A stretch of DNA of 64,000 nucleotides. Origin: Paenibacillus rubinfantis. Its GTDB lineage: Bacteria; Bacillota; Bacilli; Paenibacillales; Paenibacillaceae. Below, piece after piece: positions 6,732 to 13,681 of this stretch; positions within the stretch are counted from its first letter, which is position 1, and every line of letters begins with the position of its first letter. Location of the stretch: positions 603,812 to 667,811 of the forward strand of contig NZ_LN909064.1 of NCBI RefSeq assembly GCF_001486505.1, given 5' to 3'. Below the pieces are notes generated by a model that was not told where the DNA came from, ran no database searches, and worked only from the letters and a program-made list of their open reading frames with translations. Made by a program: the position numbers and the translations under genes.

Positions 6732-8261
6732 ATGAATTCAAGCAAGTTGAAACGCAGCTATATTTTGACCGGATTAATGTTGTCCACGTTTTTGGCCGCG
6801 ATCGAAGGGACCGTCATCGGTCCGGCAGGCCCGCGTATCGTTGGCGATCTGGGCGGAGCTCGTTTGCTCAGTTGGGTGTTTACCGCGTACCTGCTGACCA
6901 TGTCCGTCACTACACCGATTTTTGGCAAAATCAGCGACCTGTACGGCCGTAAACCGGTATTTGTGATCAGCTCGCTGCTGTTCCTGTCCGGCTCGATCCT
7001 GTCCGGTACGGCCCACAGCATGGGGCAGCTGATCGGATTCCGTGCCCTGCAGGGGATCGGGGCCGGCGGCCTGCTGCCGGTGACGTTTACGATCATCGGC
7101 GACATTTATTCGATTGAGGAACGCTCCAAAATTCAGGGCTGGATCAGCTCGGTCTGGGGCATCTCCTCCTTAATCGGGCCGCTTCTGGGCGGATATGTCG
7201 TAGATTCGCTGAATTGGCGCTGGGCCTTCTACTTTAATGTGCCGTTTGGGCTGCTGTCGCTCTATTTCATCATCGTCTACCTGAAAGAAAAGATCGAAAA
7301 ACGGAAGGTAAAGGTGGATTATCTCGGAGCGATCACCTTTACGATCGGCGTTTCCGCTTTGCTGATTGGGCTGGCGACAGGCGGGCAGCAGTTGGGCTGG
7401 AATTCGCCGTGGCTGTGGGGGATTTTTGCCGTGGCCATTTGTTTCCTGGCCTTGTTTTTTGTCGCCGAACAACGGGCGGAGGAACCGCTGGTGCCGCTGA
7501 AGCTGTTCCGCATCCGCGATATCGCCTTTTCCAACATCACCAGTCTTTTGGCAAGCGCTCTGTTAATCGGCTTAACTTCATACCTGCCGCTCTGGATTCA
7601 AGGGGTACAGGGGCAAAATGCCACGATTTCCGGACTTGCGCTGGCCCCAATGTCGATCGGCTGGATGCTGGGCTCCGTGCTTGGCGGCCGTTGGATTATC
7701 TCCCGCGGCTCCCGTTACACCTCGCTGATCGGGATGGTAATAATCGCCTTGGGGGCGACGGGGCTGGCCACGATCCACGACGGAACGCCAATTTGGCCGC
7801 TGTTGATCTTCAACGCGTTGTATGGGATCGGGTTTGGCTTTTCGTTTACGGTCTTTACGATCATCGCTCAGTCCTCTGTGGGCTACAACCTGCGCGGGGC
7901 TTCGACGGCGCTCAATTCCTTCGTTAAATCGATCGGGCAAACGATTGGCGTAGCCGCCTTCGGGACCTTGATTAATCTGCATATTGCAACCCAAACGAAC
8001 AATGGCACAGCGGCTGGTGTCCCGATTTCACAGGACGATATCGACCAGTTGCTGTCTCCCGAAAAAGTACATCTGCTGGCCCCTGAGTTGTGGAGCGAGT
8101 TGAAGCATGTTTTAGCACAAAGCCTGCATACGCTGTATATCGTGATGGCCGTCATTGCGGTGGTTGGAATCCTCTGCGCGTTAGGGCTGCGCAACCGGAC
8201 GCCGGGGCTGGAGGAGGAGGTCACGGCGAAAGCGGGCGATCCGGCCGTGGATAGAGCTTAG
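6732..8261 (+). CDS. MFS multidrug transporter, 14-segment DHA2 (EmrB/QacA) type
   Basis: A 509-residue integral membrane proton antiporter. AIEGTVIGPAGPRIVGDLGG in segment 1, the motif A loop GKISDLYGRKPVF, the motif C region WGISSLIGPLLGGY and about 14 hydrophobic segments identify the DHA2 drug-efflux family. ATG 6732 is preferred over TTG 6723 because AAAGGAAG (6713-6720) then has a normal spacing. The gene stands alone between two strong terminators. The substrate is not predictable; drugs, dyes or bile-type compounds are common for the family. Confidence 0.9.
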   Translation: MNSSKLKRSYILTGLMLSTFLAAIEGTVIGPAGPRIVGDLGGARLLSWVFTAYLLTMSVTTPIFGKISDLYGRKPVFVISSLLFLSGSILSGTAHSMGQLIGFRALQGIGAGGLLPVTFTIIGDIYSIEERSKIQGWISSVWGISSLIGPLLGGYVVDSLNWRWAFYFNVPFGLLSLYFIIVYLKEKIEKRKVKVDYLGAITFTIGVSALLIGLATGGQQLGWNSPWLWGIFAVAICFLALFFVAEQRAEEPLVPLKLFRIRDIAFSNITSLLASALLIGLTSYLPLWIQGVQGQNATISGLALAPMSIGWMLGSVLGGRWIISRGSRYTSLIGMVIIALGATGLATIHDGTPIWPLLIFNALYGIGFGFSFTVFTIIAQSSVGYNLRGASTALNSFVKSIGQTIGVAAFGTLINLHIATQTNNGTAAGVPISQDDIDQLLSPEKVHLLAPELWSELKHVLAQSLHTLYIVMAVIAVVGILCALGLRNRTPGLEEEVTAKAGDPAVDRA

Positions 8262-8300
8262 CTTAAGGTTTTCTCTATTTAAAGATCTGACGCCTTCCCC

Positions 8301-8346
8301 AGGCTGCCGTCCCGTTTAAACGGGACGGCAGCCTGTTTTGTTTTGC
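8301..8346 (+). terminator. Terminator with a perfect 34-bp palindrome
   Basis: 8301-8334 is a perfect palindrome (17-bp arms meeting at GTTTAAAC) followed by GTTTTGTTTT. The effective RNA hairpin has a small AT loop. It ends the MFS transcript. Confidence 0.88.
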
Positions 8347-8406
8347 ATAGATCGGTATAAAAAAGCCCGTCTCTTCGCACCTTAACGGGAAAGGGGAGGT
8401 GTAACT

Positions 8407-8748
8407 ATGAACAAGGAAATGAATATTGACCAACATACGCTGGTGGATGCCTGGCAAAAGCAATTGCCGGAATACCTGAATCCGGGGGACTCCGCGCAGG
8501 TACAAGCGGATGCGGCGAATCCCCAGGGGCTGCGGATTCATATCAATGCGGCGGGACATCAGTTTTATTCCTTTGATTTTCAATGCTCTTATATGGACCC
8601 GCGCGAGGTTCGCGTCGATTTAGTTGATGTGGAGCGGGACGGGCAGACCATAGCGGAGGACAGCGTACAGATCCAGGAATTGACCGGAGATTATGTCCGC
8701 CATATCCATGAATGTGCGCAAGCGTTATCGTCGATGACGAACCCTTAA
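8407..8748 (+). CDS. Hypothetical protein, 113 residues
   Basis: Start ATG 8407 with GGGGAGGTG upstream. The protein is soluble and acidic with no signal peptide or membrane segment. Visible features: an N-terminal helix (NIDQHTLVDAWQKQLPEYL), a central beta-rich part (GLRIHINAAGHQFYSFDFQCSYMDPREVRVDLVDV, written in the sequence around residues 38-75) and a C-terminal helix with YVRHIHECAQALSSM. I do not recognise a family. It is followed 22 bp later by a second small gene, probably in the same transcript. Confidence 0.75.
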   Translation: MNKEMNIDQHTLVDAWQKQLPEYLNPGDSAQVQADAANPQGLRIHINAAGHQFYSFDFQCSYMDPREVRVDLVDVERDGQTIAEDSVQIQELTGDYVRHIHECAQALSSMTNP

Positions 8749-8770
8749 GGAGAAAGCGAGGATAAATGCG

Positions 8771-8944
8771 ATGGCACGAAGCAAATCGGGTATCGACAAA
8801 AATTTGACCAACGTGGTTGAGGATTTGGACCGGACCCCGGTGAATGCGCAACAAGCCCAGCAGATGCAGCAAAAGGTGAACGATCGTCGGCACCGGGACA
8901 TCAACAATCGCGACAATAACAAGGATATGGATCCATCCCATTAG
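8771..8944 (+). CDS. Small hydrophilic hypothetical protein, 57 residues
   Basis: ATG 8771 with GCGAGG 9 nt upstream; stop TAG 8942-8944. The product (MARSKSGIDKNLTNVVEDLD...) is very hydrophilic, rich in Asn, Gln, Asp and Arg, with the Gln-rich stretch AQQAQQMQQKVNDRRHRD and no hydrophobic core. It is probably disordered or helical. I recognise no family. Its coding status rests on the ribosome site, the ATG and its position just behind the 113-residue gene. Confidence 0.6.
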   Translation: MARSKSGIDKNLTNVVEDLDRTPVNAQQAQQMQQKVNDRRHRDINNRDNNKDMDPSH

Positions 8945-8974
8945 GTAAGGGAGTCAGTCAGGTCGGCTCCTGTC

Positions 8975-9166
8975 CTTAGCGTGATGATTTCACCTTATTG
9001 AGGCTGTGTTGGCGGTTCCGGCCTATAATAACGTGAGAATTTCACCTTAATGAAGCCAAAGACGGCAAATCTCCCCCTGAATCCTCTGGATAACGTGAAA
9101 AAATCACCTTATTCAGCTTGAAATCCAAGGGGATTAGCGAAATAAGATGATTTTATCTCTCTATTT
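8975..9166. repeat. Four-palindrome intergenic element, copy D
   Basis: Four motifs of the form GTGA-N5-TCAC, flanked by TAAC or AATA and CTTATT, are centred at 8987, 9039, 9101 and 9153 (steps 52, 62, 52). The fourth is a degenerate form (AATAAGATGA...TCTCTATT). The spacers have weaker dyads, for example AATCC-AAGG-GGATT near 9123. The element fills the gap between the convergent 57-residue gene and the marR-type gene. Confidence 0.8.
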
Positions 9167-9171
9167 GGATC

Positions 9172-9215
9172 AAAAAAAGGCTGCATCCGGGCATCCCGGA
9201 AACAGCCTTTTTGGT
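9172..9215. terminator. Bidirectional terminator between the small gene and marR-type gene
   Basis: AAAAAAAGGCTG (9172-9183) pairs with CAGCCTTTTTGG around 9203-9214, with an inner CCGGGCATCCCGG stem. A/T tails on both sides allow function on either strand; it sits 1-2 bp from the stop of the minus-strand regulator. Confidence 0.85.
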
Positions 9216-9216
9216 T

Positions 9217-9690
9217 TTATTTGCGCAGCAGCGGGGCGAGCTTTTCGGCTTCGCGGCCCATTTTCTTCAACAGTTCAATCATGATATGCTTCTCTTCGTC
9301 GTTCAACCCGCTGAGCGCATGGTCGATGCGATCGGCAAACTCCGGATACAGCTGATCCATCAACTCTTTCCCCTTGGGTGTCAACTCGGCATAAATCACG
9401 CGACGGTCGCGCGGACAAGGCGTCCGGTGGAGCAAGCCTGCCGCCTCAAGCTTATCGATCACGTAAGTCACGTTGCCGCTTTGGAGCAGAAGCTTGGCGC
9501 CGATTTGTTGAATCGGCTGCGAGCCTTTGTAATAAAGGACTTCCAAGACGGCGAAGGCCGTTGGATTAAACCCCTGGATTTTACTCCCCGTTACCGCATG
9601 CTCGTTGACGCTTTTAAAAGATTTGGCAAAAACCCGGTACAAATGCAGCGACAAGTCCGTTCCGCGTTCTTCGGTTGTCATCATGTGCAT
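9217..9690 (-). CDS. MarR-family transcriptional regulator
   Basis: A 157-residue winged-helix repressor. FNPTAFAVLEVLYYKGSQPI, then IGAKLLLQSGNVTYVIDKLEAAGLL (recognition helix, about 65-90) and the wing RTPCPRDRRVIYAELTPKG are standard MarR features. Cys94 in the wing could be redox-sensitive, but there is no N-terminal OhrR-type cysteine. It is divergent from the MFS transporter gene starting near 9952, the usual layout of a MarR repressor and the pump it controls. The ribosome site (GGGCGGG on the minus strand) is weak; ATG 9684 or 9681 are alternative starts. Confidence 0.88.
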   Translation of the reverse strand: MHMMTTEERGTDLSLHLYRVFAKSFKSVNEHAVTGSKIQGFNPTAFAVLEVLYYKGSQPIQQIGAKLLLQSGNVTYVIDKLEAAGLLHRTPCPRDRRVIYAELTPKGKELMDQLYPEFADRIDHALSGLNDEEKHIMIELLKKMGREAEKLAPLLRK

Positions 9691-9706
9691 CCCGCCCTTA
9701 CTTTAT

Positions 9707-9787
9707 AATTGTGAATCTTTGAACAAGGTTGAATTAGTGTAATCTTAAAACACTTGCGAATTAAAAAAAATATAATTTATCACAATT
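9707..9787. promoter_or_regulatory. Divergent control region between marR-type gene and MFS gene
   Basis: AATTGTGA (9707-9714) and its inverse TCACAATT (9780-9787) bracket a very AT-rich 65-bp stretch between the divergent genes. Such half-sites are plausible contacts for the MarR-type protein. No unambiguous -35/-10 pair was seen. Confidence 0.35.
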
Positions 9788-9951
9788 TGCGCTTTTTTTA
9801 ATGGAAATAAATGTTTACCTCTACGCCCTCAGCCTGCGGGAAATTTCATGCTGCGGCACAGGGAGTGAATCCGCCTCCGGACGGATGGATTCTCCCCCTC
9901 AATTCATTAAGATTACCTCATAATCGTGTTGGAGTAGGGGATGAGGGAAAG

Positions 9952-11274
9952 ATGATGGGATTTGGGAAAAAATCATCCGGTCAGGCAAAATCGGGGCTTC
10001 TGCAAAACCGCGCCTATTTGGCGCTGCTCTCCGCGCAGCTGGTATCCAATATCGGCGATTGGCTGTATTTGCTCGCCTTGTTGACGATGGTTGGTTTGAA
10101 GTGGCAGGCGACGCCTTGGGAAATTACGATGGTTTCGCTGTTTATGGTGCTGCCCGTTCTTTTGGGAGGGCCTTTAGCCGGGATGCTGGCAGACCGGGTC
10201 GAGCGTAAAAAGCTGATGGTTACTTCCGACCTCGTTCGATTTGTGGTTTTGATTGGCTTCGTTTTTGTGACGTCGATCTGGCAGGTGTACGTTCTGTTGA
10301 TCGCCAAGGGAATTATGGACGTCGTCTTCTCTCCGGCGAAAAATGGCAAAATCAAAGAGATCGTGCCGCATGATCAGTTGGATCAGGCGGTTTCCTACAG
10401 CGCAATCATTGAACAAGGCACGAAAATTATCGGCCCGGCCCTGGGCGGCATGCTGACGGCTGCTTTTAGCGTCACGGTGTGTTTTGTCGTTGATGCGGGA
10501 ACCTTCCTTGTATCGGCGTTCTTGTTAAGCAAGGTCCCGGGCAAGCTGCGGGACGTTGCCGAGCGGTTGAAGACGGTGGACGGGGGAGCGGGGGATGCAG
10601 CAGCTGCGGCTACACGCAAGCAGGGCTTTTGGACGGAAATGGCGGCAGGGGCGAAAATCATCGGCGGAATTCCGCTGCTGGCTTTTGGCACGTTGATCCT
10701 GTGTGCCAGCCTGCTTGTCCTGCAGATTGCCGACTCGCAAGCGGTGGTCCTGTTCCGGGAGATTCCGGGGGTGTCGGACGACCTGCTCGGGTGGTGCATC
10801 ACGTTTAGCGGGATCGGCACGCTGACTGCGGCGTGGTTCACGCAGCGAATCCGCATCTCCCCCTTGTTCAAAATGGGGATCGGCGGAACGCTGGTGGGGT
10901 TGGTGTTCGCAGCGGCGGGGTTCATCGTGAGCCATCTGCCACTGACGGACGGCGTGATGGCGCTGATGTTAACCTTGTTTGCCTTCGCCGGGCTAGGCGC
11001 CGGCATGACGTTTATCCCGTTCCAGGTTCTGCTGCAGCAGCGGACCCCGGAAGCGGTGACCGGCCGTGTATTCGGAACAGTATCGAGCTTGACCTCAACC
11101 GCAACGCTGATCGGCCCGCTGTTTGGAGGCTCGTTGGTGACCGCCTTTGGGCCGGAGCCCGCCTTTATCTTGTCAGGTTGTTTGATGGCATCCATCGGCT
11201 TCGTGCTGTTGATGTTTGCTCCGGCGATTATGAAGCGGGATCGCATGGCCGCCGAGCCGGCCATGGGGGCGTAA
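9952..11274 (+). CDS. MFS transporter, MFS_3 (macrolide-efflux-like) type
   Basis: About 440 residues with 12 hydrophobic segments. SAQLVSNIGDWLYLLALLTMV, the motif A-like loop GMLADRVERKKLMV and SPAKNGKIKEIVPHDQLDQA are typical of the enterobactin-exporter/MefA-like MFS_3 group. The frame is open from 9811, but the first ~47 residues look non-coding; ATG 9952/9955 with GAGGG just upstream are the likely starts. Divergent from the MarR-type gene, which probably represses it. The substrate is unknown. Confidence 0.86.
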   Translation: MMGFGKKSSGQAKSGLLQNRAYLALLSAQLVSNIGDWLYLLALLTMVGLKWQATPWEITMVSLFMVLPVLLGGPLAGMLADRVERKKLMVTSDLVRFVVLIGFVFVTSIWQVYVLLIAKGIMDVVFSPAKNGKIKEIVPHDQLDQAVSYSAIIEQGTKIIGPALGGMLTAAFSVTVCFVVDAGTFLVSAFLLSKVPGKLRDVAERLKTVDGGAGDAAAAATRKQGFWTEMAAGAKIIGGIPLLAFGTLILCASLLVLQIADSQAVVLFREIPGVSDDLLGWCITFSGIGTLTAAWFTQRIRISPLFKMGIGGTLVGLVFAAAGFIVSHLPLTDGVMALMLTLFAFAGLGAGMTFIPFQVLLQQRTPEAVTGRVFGTVSSLTSTATLIGPLFGGSLVTAFGPEPAFILSGCLMASIGFVLLMFAPAIMKRDRMAAEPAMGA

Positions 11275-11376
11275 CGCTAACGGCGGCGGGCTCGCCGGAC
11301 CGTCTCGGAGACATGTACATGAACGCATGATGATTTATAATGGAAGAAATGACGGATAGATTTGAGGAGATTCATT

Positions 11377-12087
11377 TTGGAACAAACACAAGCATGGTTG
11401 GAAGTGAACATACATCAGGCGGGATACGAGACCGGGAAAGCCGCCATCGAACAAATTTCGCTTGCGGTCAAGCCCGGTGTGCTCACCGGGCTGATTGGGC
11501 CAAACGGGGCAGGGAAAAGCACGACGTTGAAGGCGATCCTTGGCCTGTTGCCGTTTACGGACGCGGCGGTGGAATTTCATGGCGGGGCGAACCATTACGC
11601 CTATATACCGGAGCAGCCGGTGTTCTATGACACGCTGACGTTATGGGAGCATTTAGGGCTGGCCGCCGCCGTCTACGGCATGGACGAGTCCGAGTTTGAG
11701 CGGGAGGCCGGTGCGCTGCTGGAGAAGTTCCGTATGACCGAAGCGCGGGACCTGCTGCCGGGCGGTTTCTCCAAGGGAATGCGGCAGAAAATGATGCTGA
11801 TGATCGGATTCCTTGGCCGTCCGGACGTTTATATCGTGGACGAGCCGTTTATTGGCTTGGACCCGCGGGCGACCAAGGATTTTCTTGGCTTGCTGGAGGA
11901 GGAGCGCCGACGCGGGGCCGGCGTATTGATGTCCACGCACGTGCTCGATACGGCGGAGCGTATTTGCGACGACTTTATTCTGATTTCGGATGGCCGGGTC
12001 AAAGCAAACGGTACGATGGATGATATCCGCGATGCCGCTGCGATGCCGGGCGCCTCCTTGTTCGATTGCTTCGACGCCTTAACCTGA
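11377..12087 (+). CDS. ecsA: ABC transporter ATP-binding protein EcsA
   Basis: 236 residues: Walker A GPNGAGKST (about 40-48), signature-like GGFSKGMRQKMML, Walker B VYIVDEPFIGLD and switch MSTHVLDTAERICD. The short, degenerate signature and overall length match EcsA. In B. subtilis EcsAB affects protein secretion, competence, regulated proteolysis and peptide-pheromone export. TTG 11377 is the start because GAGGAG (11364-11369) lies 7 nt upstream. The partner permease follows at 12144. Confidence 0.85.
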   Translation: MEQTQAWLEVNIHQAGYETGKAAIEQISLAVKPGVLTGLIGPNGAGKSTTLKAILGLLPFTDAAVEFHGGANHYAYIPEQPVFYDTLTLWEHLGLAAAVYGMDESEFEREAGALLEKFRMTEARDLLPGGFSKGMRQKMMLMIGFLGRPDVYIVDEPFIGLDPRATKDFLGLLEEERRRGAGVLMSTHVLDTAERICDDFILISDGRVKANGTMDDIRDAAAMPGASLFDCFDALT

Positions 12088-12143
12088 AGGCCTGATGTCG
12101 GCATAAGGCGAGGATCGGAGAGCGAGAGAGGGGGCTAAAAGCG

Positions 12144-13277
12144 TTGAGAAGGATGACTACAACAACAAACAGGGCATCCATGAGAAATAGGGTATCAATG
12201 ACCGCCCGGCGCTTATTTATCCGGCGCTGGCGGGATCGGTTCCGGGAGAAGTTAGGCGTTTTGAAGTTTACGTTTGATTGGACGATTCTATTGTATCTTG
12301 GCATTCCCGGCTTGCTGCTGGGCGGCCGAGCGTATTACGGGTTGTGGCGGGAGGAGCTGCCCGTTTGGATGGCTCAGCTGCCGTATCCGGTCATTCCGGT
12401 CCTGCTGTTATTGATCCTGTATAGCAGCGGCGGGATTTCTTTCTATATCGAAGCGGCGGACGTGTTGTTCCTGCGCCAGCGGCCGCGTTGGATCAAGGGA
12501 ATCATGCTGCGCGGGCTGGTCGCATCCGCCGCCGTTCAGGCCGTGGTGCTGGCCGTCGCCGTCGGCGTGTTAAGCCCGCTGCTCGTTCGCGTCTACGGGA
12601 TGAGCTGGACGGAAATCGCCGGGTTATCTGCGGTTGCGTTCGCCGTCAAGCTGATCCAGATGCTTATCCAGCAACTGCTTGGCGTATTAACTGCGGGCTG
12701 GCGCCAGCTCTTGCTGCGCTCGCTGGCTTATTCGGGGCTGGGCGCCGCCTTTGGGGCCTGGGCCGCCTGGGCTTGGACTGCCGCCGCGGCCGGGGGGGCG
12801 AACGGGCTGGGGCGCCGTCTGACGCGCTCGCGGCAACCGGAGGCCCGCGTGGCGGAGGCGCTCGTCAAAGCATTCTTCCGCGGCAGCGAATGGAAGCTAT
12901 ACGCCCAGATGACGCTGGCCGGGTTGGCTGCCGTGGTGCTGCCGCCCTATCCCGCGGTGAATCTGATCGTGTATGCCGCGCTGCTTCTCTTGCTGCTTTA
13001 CTGGCTGGGCGGCCACCGGCGAGCCTTCTTCGAGCGCGAGCTGATGGCGATCCTTCCGTTGGAGGAATCGCTGGAATACCGCAGCGCAGCTCCGGCGATG
13101 ACGATGCTGCTGCTGCCCGCGGTTGTTGTGCTGACGGCGGCGCTGGGGGCCAAGCTGTTCCCGCCGCTGTGGGGCTTGCCGGCCGGCGCGGTCTGCGGCG
13201 TGTTGATCGCTTGGTGGCTCGGCGGTTTTTCCCGCGGATGGGGTCTGGCCTTCGGACGCCGTACGAAGGCCGGCTAA
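12144..13277 (+). CDS. ecsB: ABC transporter permease EcsB
   Basis: 377 residues with about eight to ten hydrophobic segments. LFIRRWRDRFREKLGVLKFTFDW at the N-terminus and GISFYIEAADVLFLRQRP are characteristic of EcsB, the membrane half of the EcsAB exporter. TTG 12144 has GAGGGGG 11 nt upstream; an in-frame ATG at 12153 is possible but its AGAAGG site would abut it. The middle is GC- and Ala-rich (AWAAWAWTAAAAGG). It forms a two-gene operon with ecsA, 56 bp apart. Confidence 0.85.
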   Translation: MRRMTTTTNRASMRNRVSMTARRLFIRRWRDRFREKLGVLKFTFDWTILLYLGIPGLLLGGRAYYGLWREELPVWMAQLPYPVIPVLLLLILYSSGGISFYIEAADVLFLRQRPRWIKGIMLRGLVASAAVQAVVLAVAVGVLSPLLVRVYGMSWTEIAGLSAVAFAVKLIQMLIQQLLGVLTAGWRQLLLRSLAYSGLGAAFGAWAAWAWTAAAAGGANGLGRRLTRSRQPEARVAEALVKAFFRGSEWKLYAQMTLAGLAAVVLPPYPAVNLIVYAALLLLLLYWLGGHRRAFFERELMAILPLEESLEYRSAAPAMTMLLLPAVVVLTAALGAKLFPPLWGLPAGAVCGVLIAWWLGGFSRGWGLAFGRRTKAG

Positions 13278-13310
13278 TCGGCGCGGGAGAGATCGAATTT
13301 AATTTATTCC

Positions 13311-13340
13311 TTGTTCGATAGGGAGATCGGAACATAGGAT
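13311..13340 (+). promoter_or_regulatory. Candidate promoter upstream of a short structured transcript
   Basis: TTGTTC (13311-13316), an 18-bp spacer and TAGGAT (13335-13340) precede an AAGCGCTT operator. The match to SigA is moderate. Confidence 0.35.
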
Positions 13341-13346
13341 ATATTG

Positions 13347-13360
13347 TTAAGCGCTTTACA
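13347..13360. promoter_or_regulatory. AAGCGCTT operator 1 (LacI/CcpA type)
   Basis: TTAAGCGCTTTACA has the palindromic core AAGCGCTT (13349-13356). It is close to the ideal catabolite-response palindrome TGTAAGCGCTTACA, which many LacI-family proteins bind. It lies where transcription would start from the promoter at 13311-13340, and matches sites at 13592 and 22257. Confidence 0.65.
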
Positions 13361-13464
13361 AAAAGTGTCGAATGGAGCCGAATTTTCCGAGGTGTAATGG
13401 GAGCATGGTGCTTCCGTATTCGGCTCCAATTCCTTGGGTCCGTGAATGATCGACAAAAGGCAAC

Positions 13465-13499
13465 AAGCTCGGTATCGTGAATCGACACCGGGCTTTTTC
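13465..13499 (+). terminator. Intrinsic terminator upstream of the iol operon
   Basis: AAGCTCGGTATCG (13465-13477) pairs with CGACACCGGGCTT (13483-13495; one mismatch, one wobble) around TGAAT, followed by TTTCGGTTT. It isolates the iol operon from ecsAB. Confidence 0.8.
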
Positions 13500-13591
13500 G
13501 GTTTAACCGGTCCCTGCGAATCACTCCAACGATTTATCTTTTCAACCAAAAAAATGATTGCGCTTACTTAAAATTTGTAGTAAAAGTTGAA

Positions 13592-13604
13592 TTAAGCGCT
13601 TTAC
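13592..13604. promoter_or_regulatory. AAGCGCTT operator 2, upstream of iolD
   Basis: TTAAGCGCTTTAC with the core AAGCGCTT at 13594-13601, 78 bp before iolD. The same 13 bases occur at 13347-13359. A weaker relative, TGTAAGCGTTGTAT, lies at 13635-13648. The LacI-type regulator encoded at 21013 or CcpA is the likely ligand. Confidence 0.7.
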
Positions 13605-13681
13605 TCATCTAGTTTTGAGAATCATTTGTTTTCTTGTAAGCGTTGTATTTTTAAGCGATTAATGAGAAACGGGAGGGCGAA

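Larger units (their letters stand above)
13347..13499 (+). ncRNA. Candidate ~150-nt structured RNA between ecsB and iolD
   Basis: There is no gene in 13278-13681. Downstream of a promoter-like sequence and an operator lies a 10-bp inverted repeat, GGAGCCGAAT (13374-13383) and ATTCGGCTCC (13418-13427), enclosing a 7-bp inner hairpin (GGGAGCA-TGG-TGCTTCC, 13399-13415). A complete intrinsic terminator follows at 13465-13499. The order promoter, operator, structured body, terminator suggests a small regulated RNA. I do not recognise it, and a leftover ecsB trailer is the alternative. Confidence 0.3.

Noticed and set aside
9811..9951. 47-residue N-terminal extension of the MFS protein
   Set aside because: No ribosome site at 9811, the extension is not hydrophobic or family-like, and it covers the divergent control region.
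10395..11264. Minus-strand open frame of 289 codons opposite the MFS gene
   Set aside because: The opposite strand encodes a clear 12-segment transporter; the antisense product has no family features and no ribosome site.
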